DNA of 64,000 nucleotides from Dendrolimus kikuchii (GCA_019925095.2 CM034410.1:14366436-14430435), one strand, 5' to 3'. Shown: positions 32,638-43,740, counted from the first letter of the stretch. The notes: generated from the sequence alone by a model not told the origin. Numbers and translations are program-made.

Positions 32638-33064
32638 TAGAGATGTGCCGATTATAACTTTGGCCGATTAGCCGATTAGTGGGCTGTAAAGAGGTCGACT
32701 AGTCGGCCAAGCCGATCACGGTTTCGGGGATTTCCGTGACGCTTCGTTTATGGCTGATTCGCGCGCAAATCGCAACCACCGCATGCGAGCGTGTCGGAAT
32801 CAGTTTTGTTTACTTCGCATTGTTTCTTGATTTTTACTTTTGTACAGGTCGGGGGCATATGGCACATAGGGCGGTGTTTTTGTGTTAAAAAAAAATGTTT
32901 AAAGATAATACTGTAATTGTTCATTGAAGTGAAAGAGCTCAATTAAAATTTAATCATGTCAAAAATAAAGTCTCGTGTATGGATTGGACGGATGGATACA
33001 CAGTAAGAAACCGGATAGTCGGCGCTTTTTGCCGAATAGTCGCCGACTAGTCGGCACGTCTCTA
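32638..33064. mobile_element. hAT-like MITE with 8-bp TSD
   Basis: The ends TAGAGATGTGCCGATTATAA and (reverse complement) TAGAGACGTGCCGACTAGTC pair. CTTTTTGA at 32630-32637 and CTCTTTGA at 33065-33072 match 7 of 8. The interior is full of GCCGACTAGTCGGC-type words. No transposase. Confidence 0.75.
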
Positions 33065-33288
33065 CTCTTTGATTTATCGCCGAGTCTCTTGGATATATTT
33101 GGAATTTGTTGAAAATGAAACTTGCTTCATCAAACAGTAATCCATTTATTTTTCCAATATAAATTGACATTATACAAAAGTTACAGATCAAAATTTTATA
33201 AGGAGTTTCATACGTGACATTTATGATGGAAAATTTGTTATTTTTCTTTTAAAAACTTTTTCGATTCGGCAAAGGGTTTAATAAGCTC

Positions 33289-33605
33289 ATCCGTGGGGGA
33301 ACGGAGATAGAATACAACTTCCTGCGGCCGGGCGGCCTGTCGTAAGAGGCGACAAAACAACACACAGCCAGGCGGTAGGGCATTTGCCCGACTGGATGGC
33401 TGGATGGCACCCTGGTCTAAAGTATGTCGCCGTAACAACTGTTAGTTGTGTTCCGGCATTAGCGACCAGGTTCCAGTCTCCCTTAAGAGAGCAGCAGCCC
33501 ATTTGTAGCACCTTTGGTGTTGCAAATGTCCATAGGCGATGGTAACCGCTTTTCATCAAGTGGGCCGTCTGCCTGTCTGCTGAACTCCTACAACAACAAA
33601 AAAAA
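33289..33605 (+). mobile_element. SINE-like repeat, family S (complete)
   Basis: From ATCCGTGGGGGAACGGAG to CTGCTGAACTCCTACAACAA plus A-run. GGATGGCTGGATGGC is a small local duplication. Confidence 0.8.
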
Positions 33606-34119
33606 GCTTTTATCTATAAATATCTAAGAGGCGTTGGAACTACGTACGAGCTTCCACTGAAGTGTGTTTAACCCGAATATAGTTTTATATTATTAAAGCT
33701 TCAACTTGAAGAACTTGAAAAGATTGCTTGTTCGCCGGCATCCATTCAGTTTCCTCATACGTCATTAAAATGTATTTCGTCGCAATTAAAAGCAACTTTC
33801 CTCAACTCTCTGAATAAGATTGAGGAACCGGACGGTGTATTTTTAATGATGTAACGTTTTTTCGTATTTTAAAGTCGATGTGACAGTTTTTTTTCTAAGA
33901 AAAAAAGGTCGTTAAATTAAATTTTCTGCATGCTTGACACGTATATCGTCCTTGGCGGTCCTGCTTCCTTCTTATCATAAGAAAATTTGGGACAATTACG
34001 AGTCTTATGCCCGGTTTCTGAGGTACTTTTAACTGTAGTTTATCTGTTCGTAAGCGCTATCGGTTCAATAACTAATAAAATTGCGTTTTTGAACACACCA
34101 TCGTACGATAGTTAAACTA
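33606..34119. other. Unassigned sequence
   Basis: No gene or repeat recognised. Confidence 0.5.
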
Positions 34120-34133
34120 GGTTCAACTTAACT

Positions 34134-34384
34134 CCTGCCAGGGCTGCGGGGAGGCCAGGTCATATACCCGTAGTCCTGGCATAAGACGAAGGACGGAACA
34201 CCCAGGGGTTTTAGTGGGTATCCCTAACCGGGACTGGCAATAGCATGGCACCAGTTCTGCCGGGGCATGCTAGTGCCACCCCCGATCTGGCGAATCCCAC
34301 ACTAGGTCGCGAATTATCCCCCCAAGGTTCTGCCCTTGTCGCGGCTTAGTCCTCAATCAGATTTCCCCTGGTTAATAATAAAAA
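34134..34384 (+). mobile_element. R1-like LINE 3' UTR (family 1) with 14-bp TSD
   Basis: The UTR runs from CCTGCCAGGGCTGCGGGGAG to CAGATTTCCCCTGG and an A-rich tail. GGTTCAACTTAACT flanks it exactly at 34120-34133 and 34385-34398. It matches 150-390 inverted. Confidence 0.9.
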
Positions 34385-34398
34385 GGTTCAACTTAACT

Positions 34399-35019
34399 GA
34401 CTAATATTAGGCGTTTATCTATTCCATATCTTTTGTTTGACGTTTTTGTTTGATGTAATTAAATATTAGATATTCCTTCTTAAATAGATCCGTCTAGTAG
34501 CGAGTTTTGGTACTAGTTGTGTAGGTTAGCAGTTGACCTAAGTTTATCTATTACATACTTTATGGAATCAATTGTTATTGAACTCATAACTGGTAACCTC
34601 AGAAACCGGGCATTAGTAAGTTTCTTTTAAAATTTTGACTGATTAGATCCAGAAAAATATGTTTTGAATAATAGAACGTCAAAAAGCGACATAAGAACCT
34701 ATGGTGCCTGTGGTTCTATGTGGGCCTCAGAAGCTTATCGGGATTATGTAAGTTTTTTTTTTATTGGGGATGGTTTATCTTACTTCCTCTTGCTTCGAAC
34801 GCCATCGGGATGATCAAATTTTGATTGGATTCCCCTTAAAGTAAAAGAATCTTTACACATTAAACTTAGTAAGAACCTGAGAAGCTTGTAAAGGATGGGC
34901 ATGGATACATACTATCACGCCTGTTTTCTATTTGGGTAGGCAGTGACGATGAATTTGCTTATTACGGTGTTGGCTTTTATACTTCCCGCAATCCACAAAG
35001 ACGAGCGGCTTTTACATTA
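34399..35019. other. Unassigned sequence
   Basis: No gene or repeat recognised. Confidence 0.5.
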
Positions 35020-35263
35020 TTTTTTTTTATTTTTTTATTGCAGGAAATCAGCAGACAGGCAAATGGCCCACTTGATGGAAAGCGGTTACCATCGCCTATG
35101 GACATTTGCAACACCAAAGGTGCTACAAATGCGCTGCTGCTCTCTTAAGGGAAACTGGAACCTGATCACTAATGCCGGAACACAACTCGAAGGTTGTTAT
35201 GGCGACATACTTTAGACCAGGGGTGGTAGCCATCCAGTCGGGCAAATGCCCTACCACCTGGCA
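35020..35263 (-). mobile_element. SINE-like repeat, family S
   Basis: T-run and ATTGCAGGAAATCAGCAGAC at the left. It ends in the middle of the element at CTACCACCTGGC, where a MITE begins. Confidence 0.75.
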
Positions 35264-35365
35264 GGCAATGTATGCGAATGACATCGTTACGCTACGTATT
35301 ATGACGTTCCCATACATTGTTAATTCTATTCGTTTAGCGCTAATGTCTCTTGTCTACAGGGCAAG
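35264..35365. mobile_element. Short MITE (GCGCTAAACGAATAGAA family)
   Basis: TTCTATTCGTTTAGCGCTAA, then TGTCTCTTGTCTACAGGGC, equals the right arm of the MITE at 37242-37378. The left arm is weak. Confidence 0.55.
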
Positions 35366-35702
35366 ATGTTTTAGAGAAAAGCACTTTTAACTTCAAAATT
35401 TAAATTCCAGTAAATAATTCCGGCTTTTACATGCGCTTTACAATACTGTGCGTGTCTGACGGAACGCTCAGTTGCGAGCGTGCTGTCCATTCATAGCCGC
35501 TTTTGGTCTCATGCAGACACCGATACGTGTTTATCATAAGTCAAGCCCACTCGCTTTTGTGGATTACAAGAACTATACCTGTACTTTGTTCAAGATGTAG
35601 GCGATTTGTTCGTGGTATATATGCCGCGTACTACCCACACCAACTATCATCGACAACGCTGTCATATAATATTTTCTTAAGTTTTCGCGACTTGTATACA
35701 TA

Positions 35703-36363
35703 ATAAAACTACGTTTTAACGGTTTTAAGCGCGGCAATTTTATTTGATTTTGGTTTTTTCGACGTTTCGGCCACTTTGATAAACCCAACCACTACATCAG
35801 TTTCGATAACCCACAAATCCTCGCGAAAAAGAATCGTTTCATACCTAGAATGAGGCGTGAGGCTATTGAATGAAAAAAACACCCAAATTTCAATAGAGAA
35901 GATGGTTGGCAAGTACCACCTGTTTGGGATCCAATCATCAAAACTATTAAGACCCAAACCCAGCAAAAACCAGCTGCCAGACCTCAAGACACTGTGAGCT
36001 CTTTCTGCGTACAACGGAACACAAACCAACTTGACTGATAATTACTTTTATTTTTCCTTCCAGCCATTTTAATATTATATAAAATTATTAGAGCTAGGCA
36101 TGTTTGCTGAAGAGTTTCTTGCGCCGCTTCTTCTCTTCAAGCCATAACATGTTGCGAAGCGGTAGTAAATTAGATTAGGCTCCCATAGAGTAAATAATAA
36201 CCATAAACAAAATTAAAATTAACAAGTTGGCGGTAGGCTAAATAAAACTTTAACAATACTCGTTGACACTTGACATCTTTGTCTTCCTTTGTCGTCATCT
36301 TTGTCGAAAAAACCAAAATCAAATAAAATTACCGCGCTTAAAACCGTTAAAACGTAGTTTTAT
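35703..36363. mobile_element. Inverted-repeat element with TIRs of about 62 bp
   Basis: The left end ATAAAACTACGTTTTAACGG, TTTTAAGCGCGGCAATTTTA, TTTGATTTTGGTTTTTTCGA is matched almost perfectly by the reverse complement of about 36302-36363. The interior has no transposase frame; it contains a GTGTTGCTGG-family block at 36095-36180. Further copies of the terminal motif lie at 21181-21230 and 38360-38400. Confidence 0.75.
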
Positions 36364-36745
36364 AACGCTGTCATACCCATGTAATAGACATTTCTTATCC
36401 ATTCTCTCTTCACGCACAAACCATCTCAACATTTCTGTTTCAGTTTTTGTTATTACACGTTTTAAATCCACAACGTTGACTCAAGGATCTATATTTGCGA
36501 CGTAGCAACCAACTTGTTTCGGGTTTTTATAAGTATTCAGTTTACAAAGTTCGAATTGTTTTCGATAGGAAAAGTTTTGCACAGGGGCGAGTTTCTGAAA
36601 CTTGACTGGAAATTAGAAAAGAGGAATTTCTAAACGTTTTTATGCGAGCAGGTGTTTGGATATATTATTTTCTTGCAGTTTTGTTTATGTGTGATTGATA
36701 TTTGATTTATACATTTTAATGAGATGACTAGAGATAATTATTTTT

Positions 36746-37052
36746 TATCCGTGGAACGGAGAAAGAATACAATTTTCTGCGTTGGGGCGGCCTGTCGTCA
36801 GAGGCGACTAAACATATATAGCAAGGTGGTAGGGTATTTGCTCGACTGGATGGCGACCACCCCTGGTCTAGACTATGCCGCCATAACAACCTTGTGTTGT
36901 GTTCCGGCATTAGTGACCAGGTTCCAGTCTCCCTTAAGAGAGCAGCAGCGCATTTGTAGCACCTTTGGTGTTGCAAATGTCCATAGGCGTTGGTAACCGC
37001 TTTCCATCAAGTGGGCCGTCTGCCTGTCTGCTGAACTCCTGCAATAAAAAAA
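36746..37052 (+). mobile_element. SINE-like repeat, family S (complete)
   Basis: TATCCGTGGAACGGAGAAAG to CTGCTGAACTCCTGCAATAA, plus A-run. Confidence 0.8.
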
Positions 37053-37241
37053 GAAGATAATTTTGATAAATTGTCTTTTATGTGAAAGTTGTTGAATAAC
37101 AAAATGGTCGCAATTAAGAAAATGGCGTCGAACCTAGTATTGTGATCATTTTTTAGGGCTTAATTTTTCATTGCTAACTTTCTACTGGGCTATTGTCAGC
37201 TTTTTACCTTTTCACCCTTTCACCTTTTTATATCTTGCTCC

Positions 37242-37378
37242 GGTAGACAAGTGGCATTAACGCTAAACGAATAGAACAGAAAATGTTTGATAACGATATA
37301 TCGTTGCGCTAAGTATTTTGTCGTTCCCACATATTTTCATTCTATTCGTTTAGCGCTAATACCATTTATCTACAGGGC
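37242..37378. mobile_element. Short MITE with about 38-bp inverted arms
   Basis: GGTAGACAAGTGGCATTAAC, then GCTAAACGAATAGAA, pairs with 37339-37376. About 135 bases, no coding capacity. Confidence 0.7.
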
Positions 37379-37572
37379 CTGTGCGGTTTCTTGCCAATTA
37401 TGGACTTGAAGCTCACACAGGTCAACCTCAGTCAATTAGGCTTTCTTTACTCTTCGATCCTCTCCCATCAGTTCAGCATGACATTTTTATATACTACGCG
37501 ATATTTTATTTTTTCTGTTAGACTCGGACAGAAGATTTTCGATTTAAAGGTTGATATATATTCTTGATTGAA

Positions 37573-37868
37573 AGTCGTGGTAGCGTAGTGGGTAGCGCAC
37601 GCGTCTCAGAACTCAAAGGGCGTGGGTGCGAATCCTGGCCGGAACGCATACACAGCATAGCCAGTTTTCTGACCTAATGTGCATATTGTTACAATCACTA
37701 CGTGCTAACAACGGTGAAGGAAAACATCGTGATGAAACCTGCGCATCGAGATAATCGATGTGTGAAACCTGCCAAGCCGCCTTGAACAAGAGTAGCGTGT
37801 ATACTGTCCGTTACTCTATAGTGGGAGGCCCGAGCCCAGCAGTACGTCGTTTATGGGCTGTTATTATA
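37573..37868 (+). mobile_element. tRNA-derived SINE (complete)
   Basis: The head has an A-box-like TGGTAGCGTAGTGGG and a B-box-like GGTGCGAATCC with tRNA spacing. The body includes GGAAAACATCGTGATGAAAC and the tail ends GGCCCGAGCCCAGCAGTACG...TGGGCTG plus AT-rich sequence. Related copies lie at 29690-29984 (minus) and 54415-54472. Confidence 0.85.
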
Positions 37869-37890
37869 TATATTATTTACGATTAATTTT

Positions 37891-38030
37891 AGATAGATAG
37901 GTAACCCTTTATTGCTCATCAAATATACAATTTCAAAAATACACAATTACAATATTGTCATGGTAGAAACAATAATCGTCCTTATCGCTCAAAGCAATCT
38001 TCTTCAGGCAACCTAACTTAAGGAATAGTT
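37891..38030 (-). mobile_element. LINE 3' UTR with GATA tail
   Basis: GATAGATAGGTAACCCTTTA...CTTATCGCTCAAAGCAATCT...CAGGCAACC, reverse complement of the repeat at 18656. Confidence 0.65.
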
Positions 38031-38130
38031 TAACCTAATTTGGCGATGTAGGTGGTCCACATTATTAGATATATAATAAACAAACACACTTTAAACTACA
38101 TATTTTTAAAAATAAATACACATACTTCAA

Positions 38131-38565
38131 TCTATATATGTATAAAAATCAATTACTGTTCGTTAGTCTCGCTAAAAGTCGAGAACGGCTGGACTGATTT
38201 GGCTAATTTTGGTTTTGAATTATTTGTGGAAGTCTAGGGAAAGGTTTAAAAGGTGAGTAAATATGAAAAAAATGCTTGGAATATAGTAAAAATAATAATT
38301 TCGCTTTCCCCTAGAAACTATTCCTAACTTAATATTTTCTTAAGTTTTCGCGACTTGTATACATAATAAAACTACGTTTTAACGGTTTTAAGCGAGGTAT
38401 TTATTATCTATTCCTAACTGCCAAACATTTGATGTTCGTTCCTTCGATCAGAAATCAAATTAAATTTAAAAAAATACTTGTTGTTTTTTTTTTCATTTGC
38501 AATCATCATTCAGCTTTTTTATTTATTGATTCTGAGGCGGTACGAATTTTGCCGGGTCAGCTAGT
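38131..38565 (+). mobile_element. Helitron-like element ending GGGTCAGCTAGT
   Basis: Starts TCTATATATGTATAAAAATC, then GTCTCGCTAAAAGTCGAGAA and CTGGACTGATTTGGCTAATT, and ends TTTTGCCGGGTCAGCTAGT. I recall this order as a common lepidopteran repeat. A piece of the inverted-repeat family (AAACTACGTTTTAACGG) is embedded at 38338-38400. Confidence 0.65.
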
Positions 38566-38615
38566 TACTTTATAAATTGTATTTAATTTACAAAGATATA
38601 TATTTGTCCTAACAG

Positions 38616-38819
38616 TGAGGCGAGGCGGGCATGGAGAAGGCGAAGGCCTACATAAAGAGCTCGCTGGCGACGAAGCCCGCGTCGCCGCCGGCGGGCGCGC
38701 GCGAGAAGCCGCCGCCCGCCGCGGCGTCCGCGCAGCCGGACGACGCGCGCGTGTGCTTCGTCTGCGGCAGCGCCGGTTTCCGCGACCAGTACACCGTGCG
38801 AGTCAAGCCCGAGACTCAG
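38616..38819 (+). CDS. Unidentified host protein, first coding exon
   Basis: The exon begins after the acceptor TTTGTCCTAACAG at 38615. The first bases give an in-frame TGA, then ATG at 38631 (MEKAKAYIKSSLATKPASPP), so ATG is the start if this splice is used. The 63 codons contain a Pro/Ala-rich stretch (residues 17-36), then RVCFVCGSAGFRDQYTVRVK, and end ...KPETQ at the donor CAG|GTATAG (38819/38820) in phase 0. The Cys-x-x-Cys looks like half of a zinc-binding site; the other half would be CCCVC in the next exon. GC is far above the surroundings and codons are G/C-ending, as expected of a conserved host exon. I do not recognise the protein. A 5' UTR exon must lie upstream and was not found. 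Confidence 0.7.
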
Positions 38820-38852
38820 GTATAGTGCACCCTTCTTAATTCTCCTTTTTAA

Positions 38853-38912
38853 ATACTCAGCTCTCTCTCTTTTCTTACACCTTCCCTCAATTATTTGGGG
38901 TCCGCATAATAT
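38853..38912 (-). mobile_element. BovB-like RTE tail fragment
   Basis: CAGCTCTCTCTCTTTTCTTA...CCTCAATTATTTGGGGTCCG matches the 3' end of the second RTE family at 50765-50830. It lies only 33 bases past the exon donor. Confidence 0.65.
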
Positions 38913-40140
38913 AACCTTTAAACGAAAACTGCCGATCGGAATTATAAGTTGTGTAAAACTGTACTGCTGTTTTTTTTTAGTTCCTAATAAAAGTCTAAAA
39001 TCATAAATAATGTTTAAGTATTTTCATATACATGCTGTGTTAATAAAAACTGACATAGCTAAAGTAGACTATTAGCTGAAGCCAAACAAAGACAAGCCAA
39101 GAACAGTACACTTTAATTTGAGGTTTATAATGGCAAGGTGTCATGGTAGATTCTGATTATTTTAATTGTAATTCCACACACAGAATGATCAAGATGACAA
39201 TGAGTTGTTAAGCTCTAACATGGACATAGAGGGGATGTATTAGATGAATAGGATAAGATAGTGAGATGGAAGACACTATAAGGTGTATATATTGAGCATC
39301 TTACTTCAAATAATTAACTACAACCTTTTGCAATATCATAACAAAATACACAAGATTCAGTTTCAAATGAAATGACTACAACACATTCAGAACATACCGT
39401 GGTATCCGTCAATCTTTCCCATGTTTCTTGTAACACGGTGTGGTTTATAAAGTATGAGCGCCTATTGCTGTTCAAACAAAGCCTACATATAATATAGTTG
39501 AAGACATTGTAAAGATTTGTTAATCAAATGTACATGTCGGTATTCGCTGTATACAAGCCACATATAAACTGACGTAACATTTCTTGTATAACACTTGAAA
39601 TCTGCAGTATTTATATTATAACAAAACTAATACACTACTAATACAGCGATAATTTGCAGAGTTCGTGTTGCTACACAAATATGTTCAAGTACTCGAACAC
39701 CTGCGATGCCAACGTAAAGAAATTCGAATGTATTCGAATACTTTGACCATCATCTATACCACGATAGATCTTAAATATCTATTTCAAAACAGTTACTGAG
39801 GTTTTGTTGTTCCTAACAGTTCCTTCACGGAGAAAAGTCTCGACGACCGAACGACAGTGAACATTGTTGCTGCTATATTATCGGTGTACCTAATAACGTG
39901 ATTTTCGTTGCCGCAGCTGCTCGCAACCGGTACACGATTGGTCAGTCTCTTTAATAATCGATTGACTTTTGACACTTCAATTCCTAAGCTACGTGTACGG
40001 AGTAGCGTCTGGATGAAAACAGTTTTTGGAACGAAATTCCTTATCGCGCGTTGTGAAAGGGGGCTAGACGGAAAAAATTCTTACGAAAAGTTGTCATGAC
40101 ACTTTTTGCTATAGTAAGCTATTGTAAGCTGTGCGGCGTC
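38913..40140. other. Intronic sequence, unassigned
   Basis: Start of the 16.9-kb host intron. No gene or clear repeat. Short frames are not supported. Confidence 0.5.
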
Positions 40141-40147
40141 GCATGTT

Positions 40148-40192
40148 TCTCTGTCTGTCTGTCTGTCTCTCTCTCTGTCTCTCTCTCTCTTA
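40148..40192. repeat. (TCTG/TCTC)n microsatellite
   Basis: TCTCTGTCTGTCTGTCTGTC followed by CT repeats. Confidence 0.9.
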
Positions 40193-40666
40193 TAGAAAGC
40201 AAGCCAGATATTTTCATTTCTGTTTCGCATTGAACAGTGTGGTGTCGCGACGATTATTTTTGTTGAGTGTATACAGGTTTTTTGTAAATAATAAATAATA
40301 AAAAATAAAATTAATCGAAAGGAACTTCGTTCCATTCGGGTGTCCCTTGACACCTCTCAAGTTTTTTTTTTATTCAAATACTATACTCTACATTTTACTA
40401 CAAACTACATATTCTACACATTTACACCTTCAGTCATGTTTGCAGTTTTAATGGAAACACACACTTCTTAGAGACACTAAAACTGAACCTAAGAGCATTG
40501 AAATGGCTTCTCCAATTATTAGCGGGTAGCAACAGGAGGTGGCACTTGTCTCTGATAAGTCATCTGTCTATTTGGAATCTAAGAACAATACATCAAAAGC
40601 ATAATAGGATGATGAGAACACCATGTCAATGCTTCTCTCGGTACATAATTCAATTCTGGTAGTTTC

Positions 40667-43618
40667 ATGGCCAATCTCGATCTTAATACTGTAAATCAAA
40701 TTGACAACACATTTGAAATTAACTGTCACACTTCCGACTTATTGGAAAACTGCAAAGAAGTATTGACCAACGAATACAAATTCAAGCTGCTCACCTTTAA
40801 CATTCGAAGCATACAACAGAATTTTGATACCTTTTTGGTAGCCCTTTCCCGGTTAGACCGAGATATAGATATAATTGTCCTTACGGAATGCTGGCTTAAG
40901 GCTGATACTCCCTTGCACCAAATCCCCAATTATAAGTCTTATTGTACTACAAACAACCTTAATAGGGCAGGAGGTATAGCGGTATACGTTAAAAACAGAT
41001 GGAGTGCCATTGTTACAGAACCAAATTTCCTAGAAGCCGAATGCCTCCAAATCGACATAACCGACACCGTTTCTATCATAAGTATATACAGATCGCCATC
41101 TTTTACAAACATCGATAAGTTTATCTCTTCGGTGACTGACATACTTGAATCTACAAATACCAATGTACCGATTATAATTGCTGGTGATATAAACATCAAT
41201 ATTTTGGATCCCTGCTACAAAACATCTGAATACCTTTGCCTCCTAGCAGAACACGGACTCCACCCTGCAATTACCAAAGCCACAAGAGGAAATTCTTGTT
41301 TAGACCATATTTTTGTTAAGTCCAAATCGAGCAAGATTGTAGGAATGGTATGTAAAACTGATATAACTGACCACTACATGACATTTTTGGGTATGTCAAT
41401 GAAGGCTTCAAAAGCTAAAAGTTGCGACAGAAAAATACAAAAAATTAATTACAAAGCTATTGCTACTGAGCTACACGAGGCGGACTGGTCCAAATGTCTT
41501 AATGCACACGATGTTAACGTGGCGGTTGATGAGTTTTATAACATACTTTTTCCTGTAATTGCTAGACACACCACAACAAAGTGTATTAGCAGATCACAGT
41601 TTGTCTTAAAACCATGGATTACACCGGGACTTGTGAGATGCATGAAACACCGGGATAAATTGCACTTAGACCACAAAAAAGACCCAAATGATATCGTCCG
41701 TAAAAGTACATACCACCGGTACAAGAACTTTTGCAATAACCTCTTACGCAAGCTTAAAAGAGACTACGAGAAAAACCAACTGGAAAACAACAAACAAAAC
41801 CCCAAAAAACTATGGAAGTCAATCCAAGCTGTGATCGGAAACCATAGTAAACACTCACCTGCAACTGAACTTCTTAACAATAATTCTATCTCGTCAGAAT
41901 TAATAAACAATTGTAACGAATACTTTTCAACCATTGGCTCTCAACTTGCTGATAAACTTCTTAAAAAACTCAATAAGACTGAGAAGCAGCTTGCGCGGAA
42001 CCTAAATAACAAATTGTTCACTTCACCTGTCCAATCATTTTTTATGACACCGACCGATGAGGTTGAAGTTGGAAAGCTCATCGATAACCTTAAAATAGAT
42101 AGTGCGCCGGGACTTGACGGAATCAGGACCGCCGTTATCAGAGAAACAAAAAGAGAAATCTTGAGTCCTCTATGCCATATTTTCAATGTCAGTCTAGCGA
42201 CGGGAATATTTCCAAGCTACTGGAAACAGGCAAACCTCATTCCTATATACAAAAATGGGCTGAAAAATACGCCCGAAAACTATAGGCCTATTTCATTATT
42301 GCCCATTTTTTCTAAAATTCTGGAAAAAATAGTCAACAGCCGCCTTTCTAAATACATGGAAACCTTTAATATAATATCAAACATTCAATTTGGATTCAGA
42401 CAAAATAAATCGACTGAAGATGCAGTTGAGCTTCTCTCCAGGCGAGTTGTTGAAAATCTTGACATGGGACGGAAGACGATTGGGGTATTCCTTGACCTGG
42501 CAAAGGCCTTTGACACAGTATCGGTTCCGACGCTGTTAAAAAAGCTGGAACTTGTCGGAATCAGAGGTCTTCCACTGCAATGGTTTGGTAATTACCTGGA
42601 GGGAAGAACTCAAAGAGTCAAAATTGGCGAGTACGTCAGTAACGTATTGCCGGTCCGCTTTGGAGTGCCACAAGGCAGTGTACTTGGCCCTACTCTTTTT
42701 ACATTATATATTAATGATCTAAGTCTCGCCAGCTCAGAAACCGAACTTATTTGTTATGCGGACGATACTGTTGCATTGTTTTACGGTGATAGTTGGGAAA
42801 CAGCTAAACACAAAACTGAGGTTGGAATGATGGCTATCAAGGAGTGGCTAGACAATAACCTGCTTACTCTGAACTTAAATAAAACCAAATATTTATGTTT
42901 TCACAAGACCAAAGCGTCTGAACCTAAAATAGATCTACATATTAAAATTCATTCTCTTTGTAATTTTATCACATGTAACTGTGAATCGATTTCACAAACT
43001 ACATCAATCAGATATCTAGGAGTTGAAGTAGATGATAACTTTACTTTCCAAAATCACATTAAAAACCTTTCTAAAAGAGTTCGAAAATTAATTTATATAA
43101 TGCGCTCGCTACGGGCATGTGCTAACAACCGAATTTTGAGACTAGTGTATACATCTCTGTGTGAATCCATTATTACTTACTGTATCACCTCATGGGGGGG
43201 AGCCGGCATCACGCTAATGATCGATTTAGAAAGAGCCCAGCGATCCGTGCTGAAAGTAATGATGAAGAAGCCGTTCCGCTATTGTACTAGTAAGCTATAT
43301 ACTGAAGCTGAAGTTTTGAGTGTACGCCAGCTGTATATTCAAAAAGTCACGTTGAAAATTCATCGATTATCACAAGACATAAAACCAAACAGCGAAAATA
43401 AACGTCGAGGAATTAATATTCCTATACCTCAAGTCAAAACATCTTTCGCACAGCGATTTCCCGCGTTCAGGTATCCTTTTATATACAACAGTATAGCTAA
43501 GCTAAGCAAAGGTAAAATTATTAGATTAACAATAAAACAGGCAAAAACGCTTACATTTAAACTCTTACATTCTCTTAGTTACTTTCAAACAGAAGAACTA
43601 CTGCGTATTGTGTCTTAA
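40667..43618 (+). CDS. CR1/jockey-like LINE endonuclease-reverse transcriptase, intact
   Basis: An uninterrupted 983-codon frame. The N-terminal apurinic-type endonuclease (about residues 38-240) shows Asn45 in FNIRS, Glu74 in LTECW, Tyr141 in IYRSP, Asp174 with Asn176/178 in AGDININ, Asp213-His214 in LDHIF, and Asp235-His236 in TDHYM. The reverse transcriptase (about 460-760) shows APGLDGI, LIPIYKNG, YRPISLLP, FGFRQNKST, Asp610 in FLDLAKAFD, GVPQGSVLGPTLF and YADD at 697-700. The C-terminal part has ITYCITSWGGAG and LERAQRSVLKVM. No RNase H domain is evident. No ORF1 with zinc knuckles is found in the preceding 2 kb, so the copy is either ORF2-only or truncated just upstream. All catalytic residues are present, so the protein could be active. 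It lies in sense orientation within the host intron. Confidence 0.9.
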   Translation: MANLDLNTVNQIDNTFEINCHTSDLLENCKEVLTNEYKFKLLTFNIRSIQQNFDTFLVALSRLDRDIDIIVLTECWLKADTPLHQIPNYKSYCTTNNLNRAGGIAVYVKNRWSAIVTEPNFLEAECLQIDITDTVSIISIYRSPSFTNIDKFISSVTDILESTNTNVPIIIAGDININILDPCYKTSEYLCLLAEHGLHPAITKATRGNSCLDHIFVKSKSSKIVGMVCKTDITDHYMTFLGMSMKASKAKSCDRKIQKINYKAIATELHEADWSKCLNAHDVNVAVDEFYNILFPVIARHTTTKCISRSQFVLKPWITPGLVRCMKHRDKLHLDHKKDPNDIVRKSTYHRYKNFCNNLLRKLKRDYEKNQLENNKQNPKKLWKSIQAVIGNHSKHSPATELLNNNSISSELINNCNEYFSTIGSQLADKLLKKLNKTEKQLARNLNNKLFTSPVQSFFMTPTDEVEVGKLIDNLKIDSAPGLDGIRTAVIRETKREILSPLCHIFNVSLATGIFPSYWKQANLIPIYKNGLKNTPENYRPISLLPIFSKILEKIVNSRLSKYMETFNIISNIQFGFRQNKSTEDAVELLSRRVVENLDMGRKTIGVFLDLAKAFDTVSVPTLLKKLELVGIRGLPLQWFGNYLEGRTQRVKIGEYVSNVLPVRFGVPQGSVLGPTLFTLYINDLSLASSETELICYADDTVALFYGDSWETAKHKTEVGMMAIKEWLDNNLLTLNLNKTKYLCFHKTKASEPKIDLHIKIHSLCNFITCNCESISQTTSIRYLGVEVDDNFTFQNHIKNLSKRVRKLIYIMRSLRACANNRILRLVYTSLCESIITYCITSWGGAGITLMIDLERAQRSVLKVMMKKPFRYCTSKLYTEAEVLSVRQLYIQKVTLKIHRLSQDIKPNSENKRRGINIPIPQVKTSFAQRFPAFRYPFIYNSIAKLSKGKIIRLTIKQAKTLTFKLLHSLSYFQTEELLRIVS

Positions 43619-43740
43619 ATATATACAAATACATGCACACACACACACACACACACACAATCACACACACACAATCACACACACACAATCACACACACAC
43701 ACACACAATCACACACACACGAATGCACGCACACAGACGG
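43619..43740 (+). repeat. (CA)n / ACACAATC 3' tail of the LINE
   Basis: Begins shortly after the stop codon: runs of CA with periodic AATCACAC units. Microsatellite-type 3' ends instead of poly(A) are typical of CR1/L2-related LINEs. Confidence 0.8.

Noticed and set aside
37573..37650. A possible tRNA gene
   Set aside because: A-box and B-box words are present, but the sequence does not close a tRNA cloverleaf and continues into a SINE body that recurs at 29690.
38880..40660. An ORF1 (gag-like) for the LINE at 40667
   Set aside because: No long frame and no zinc-knuckle motif in the preceding 1.8 kb.
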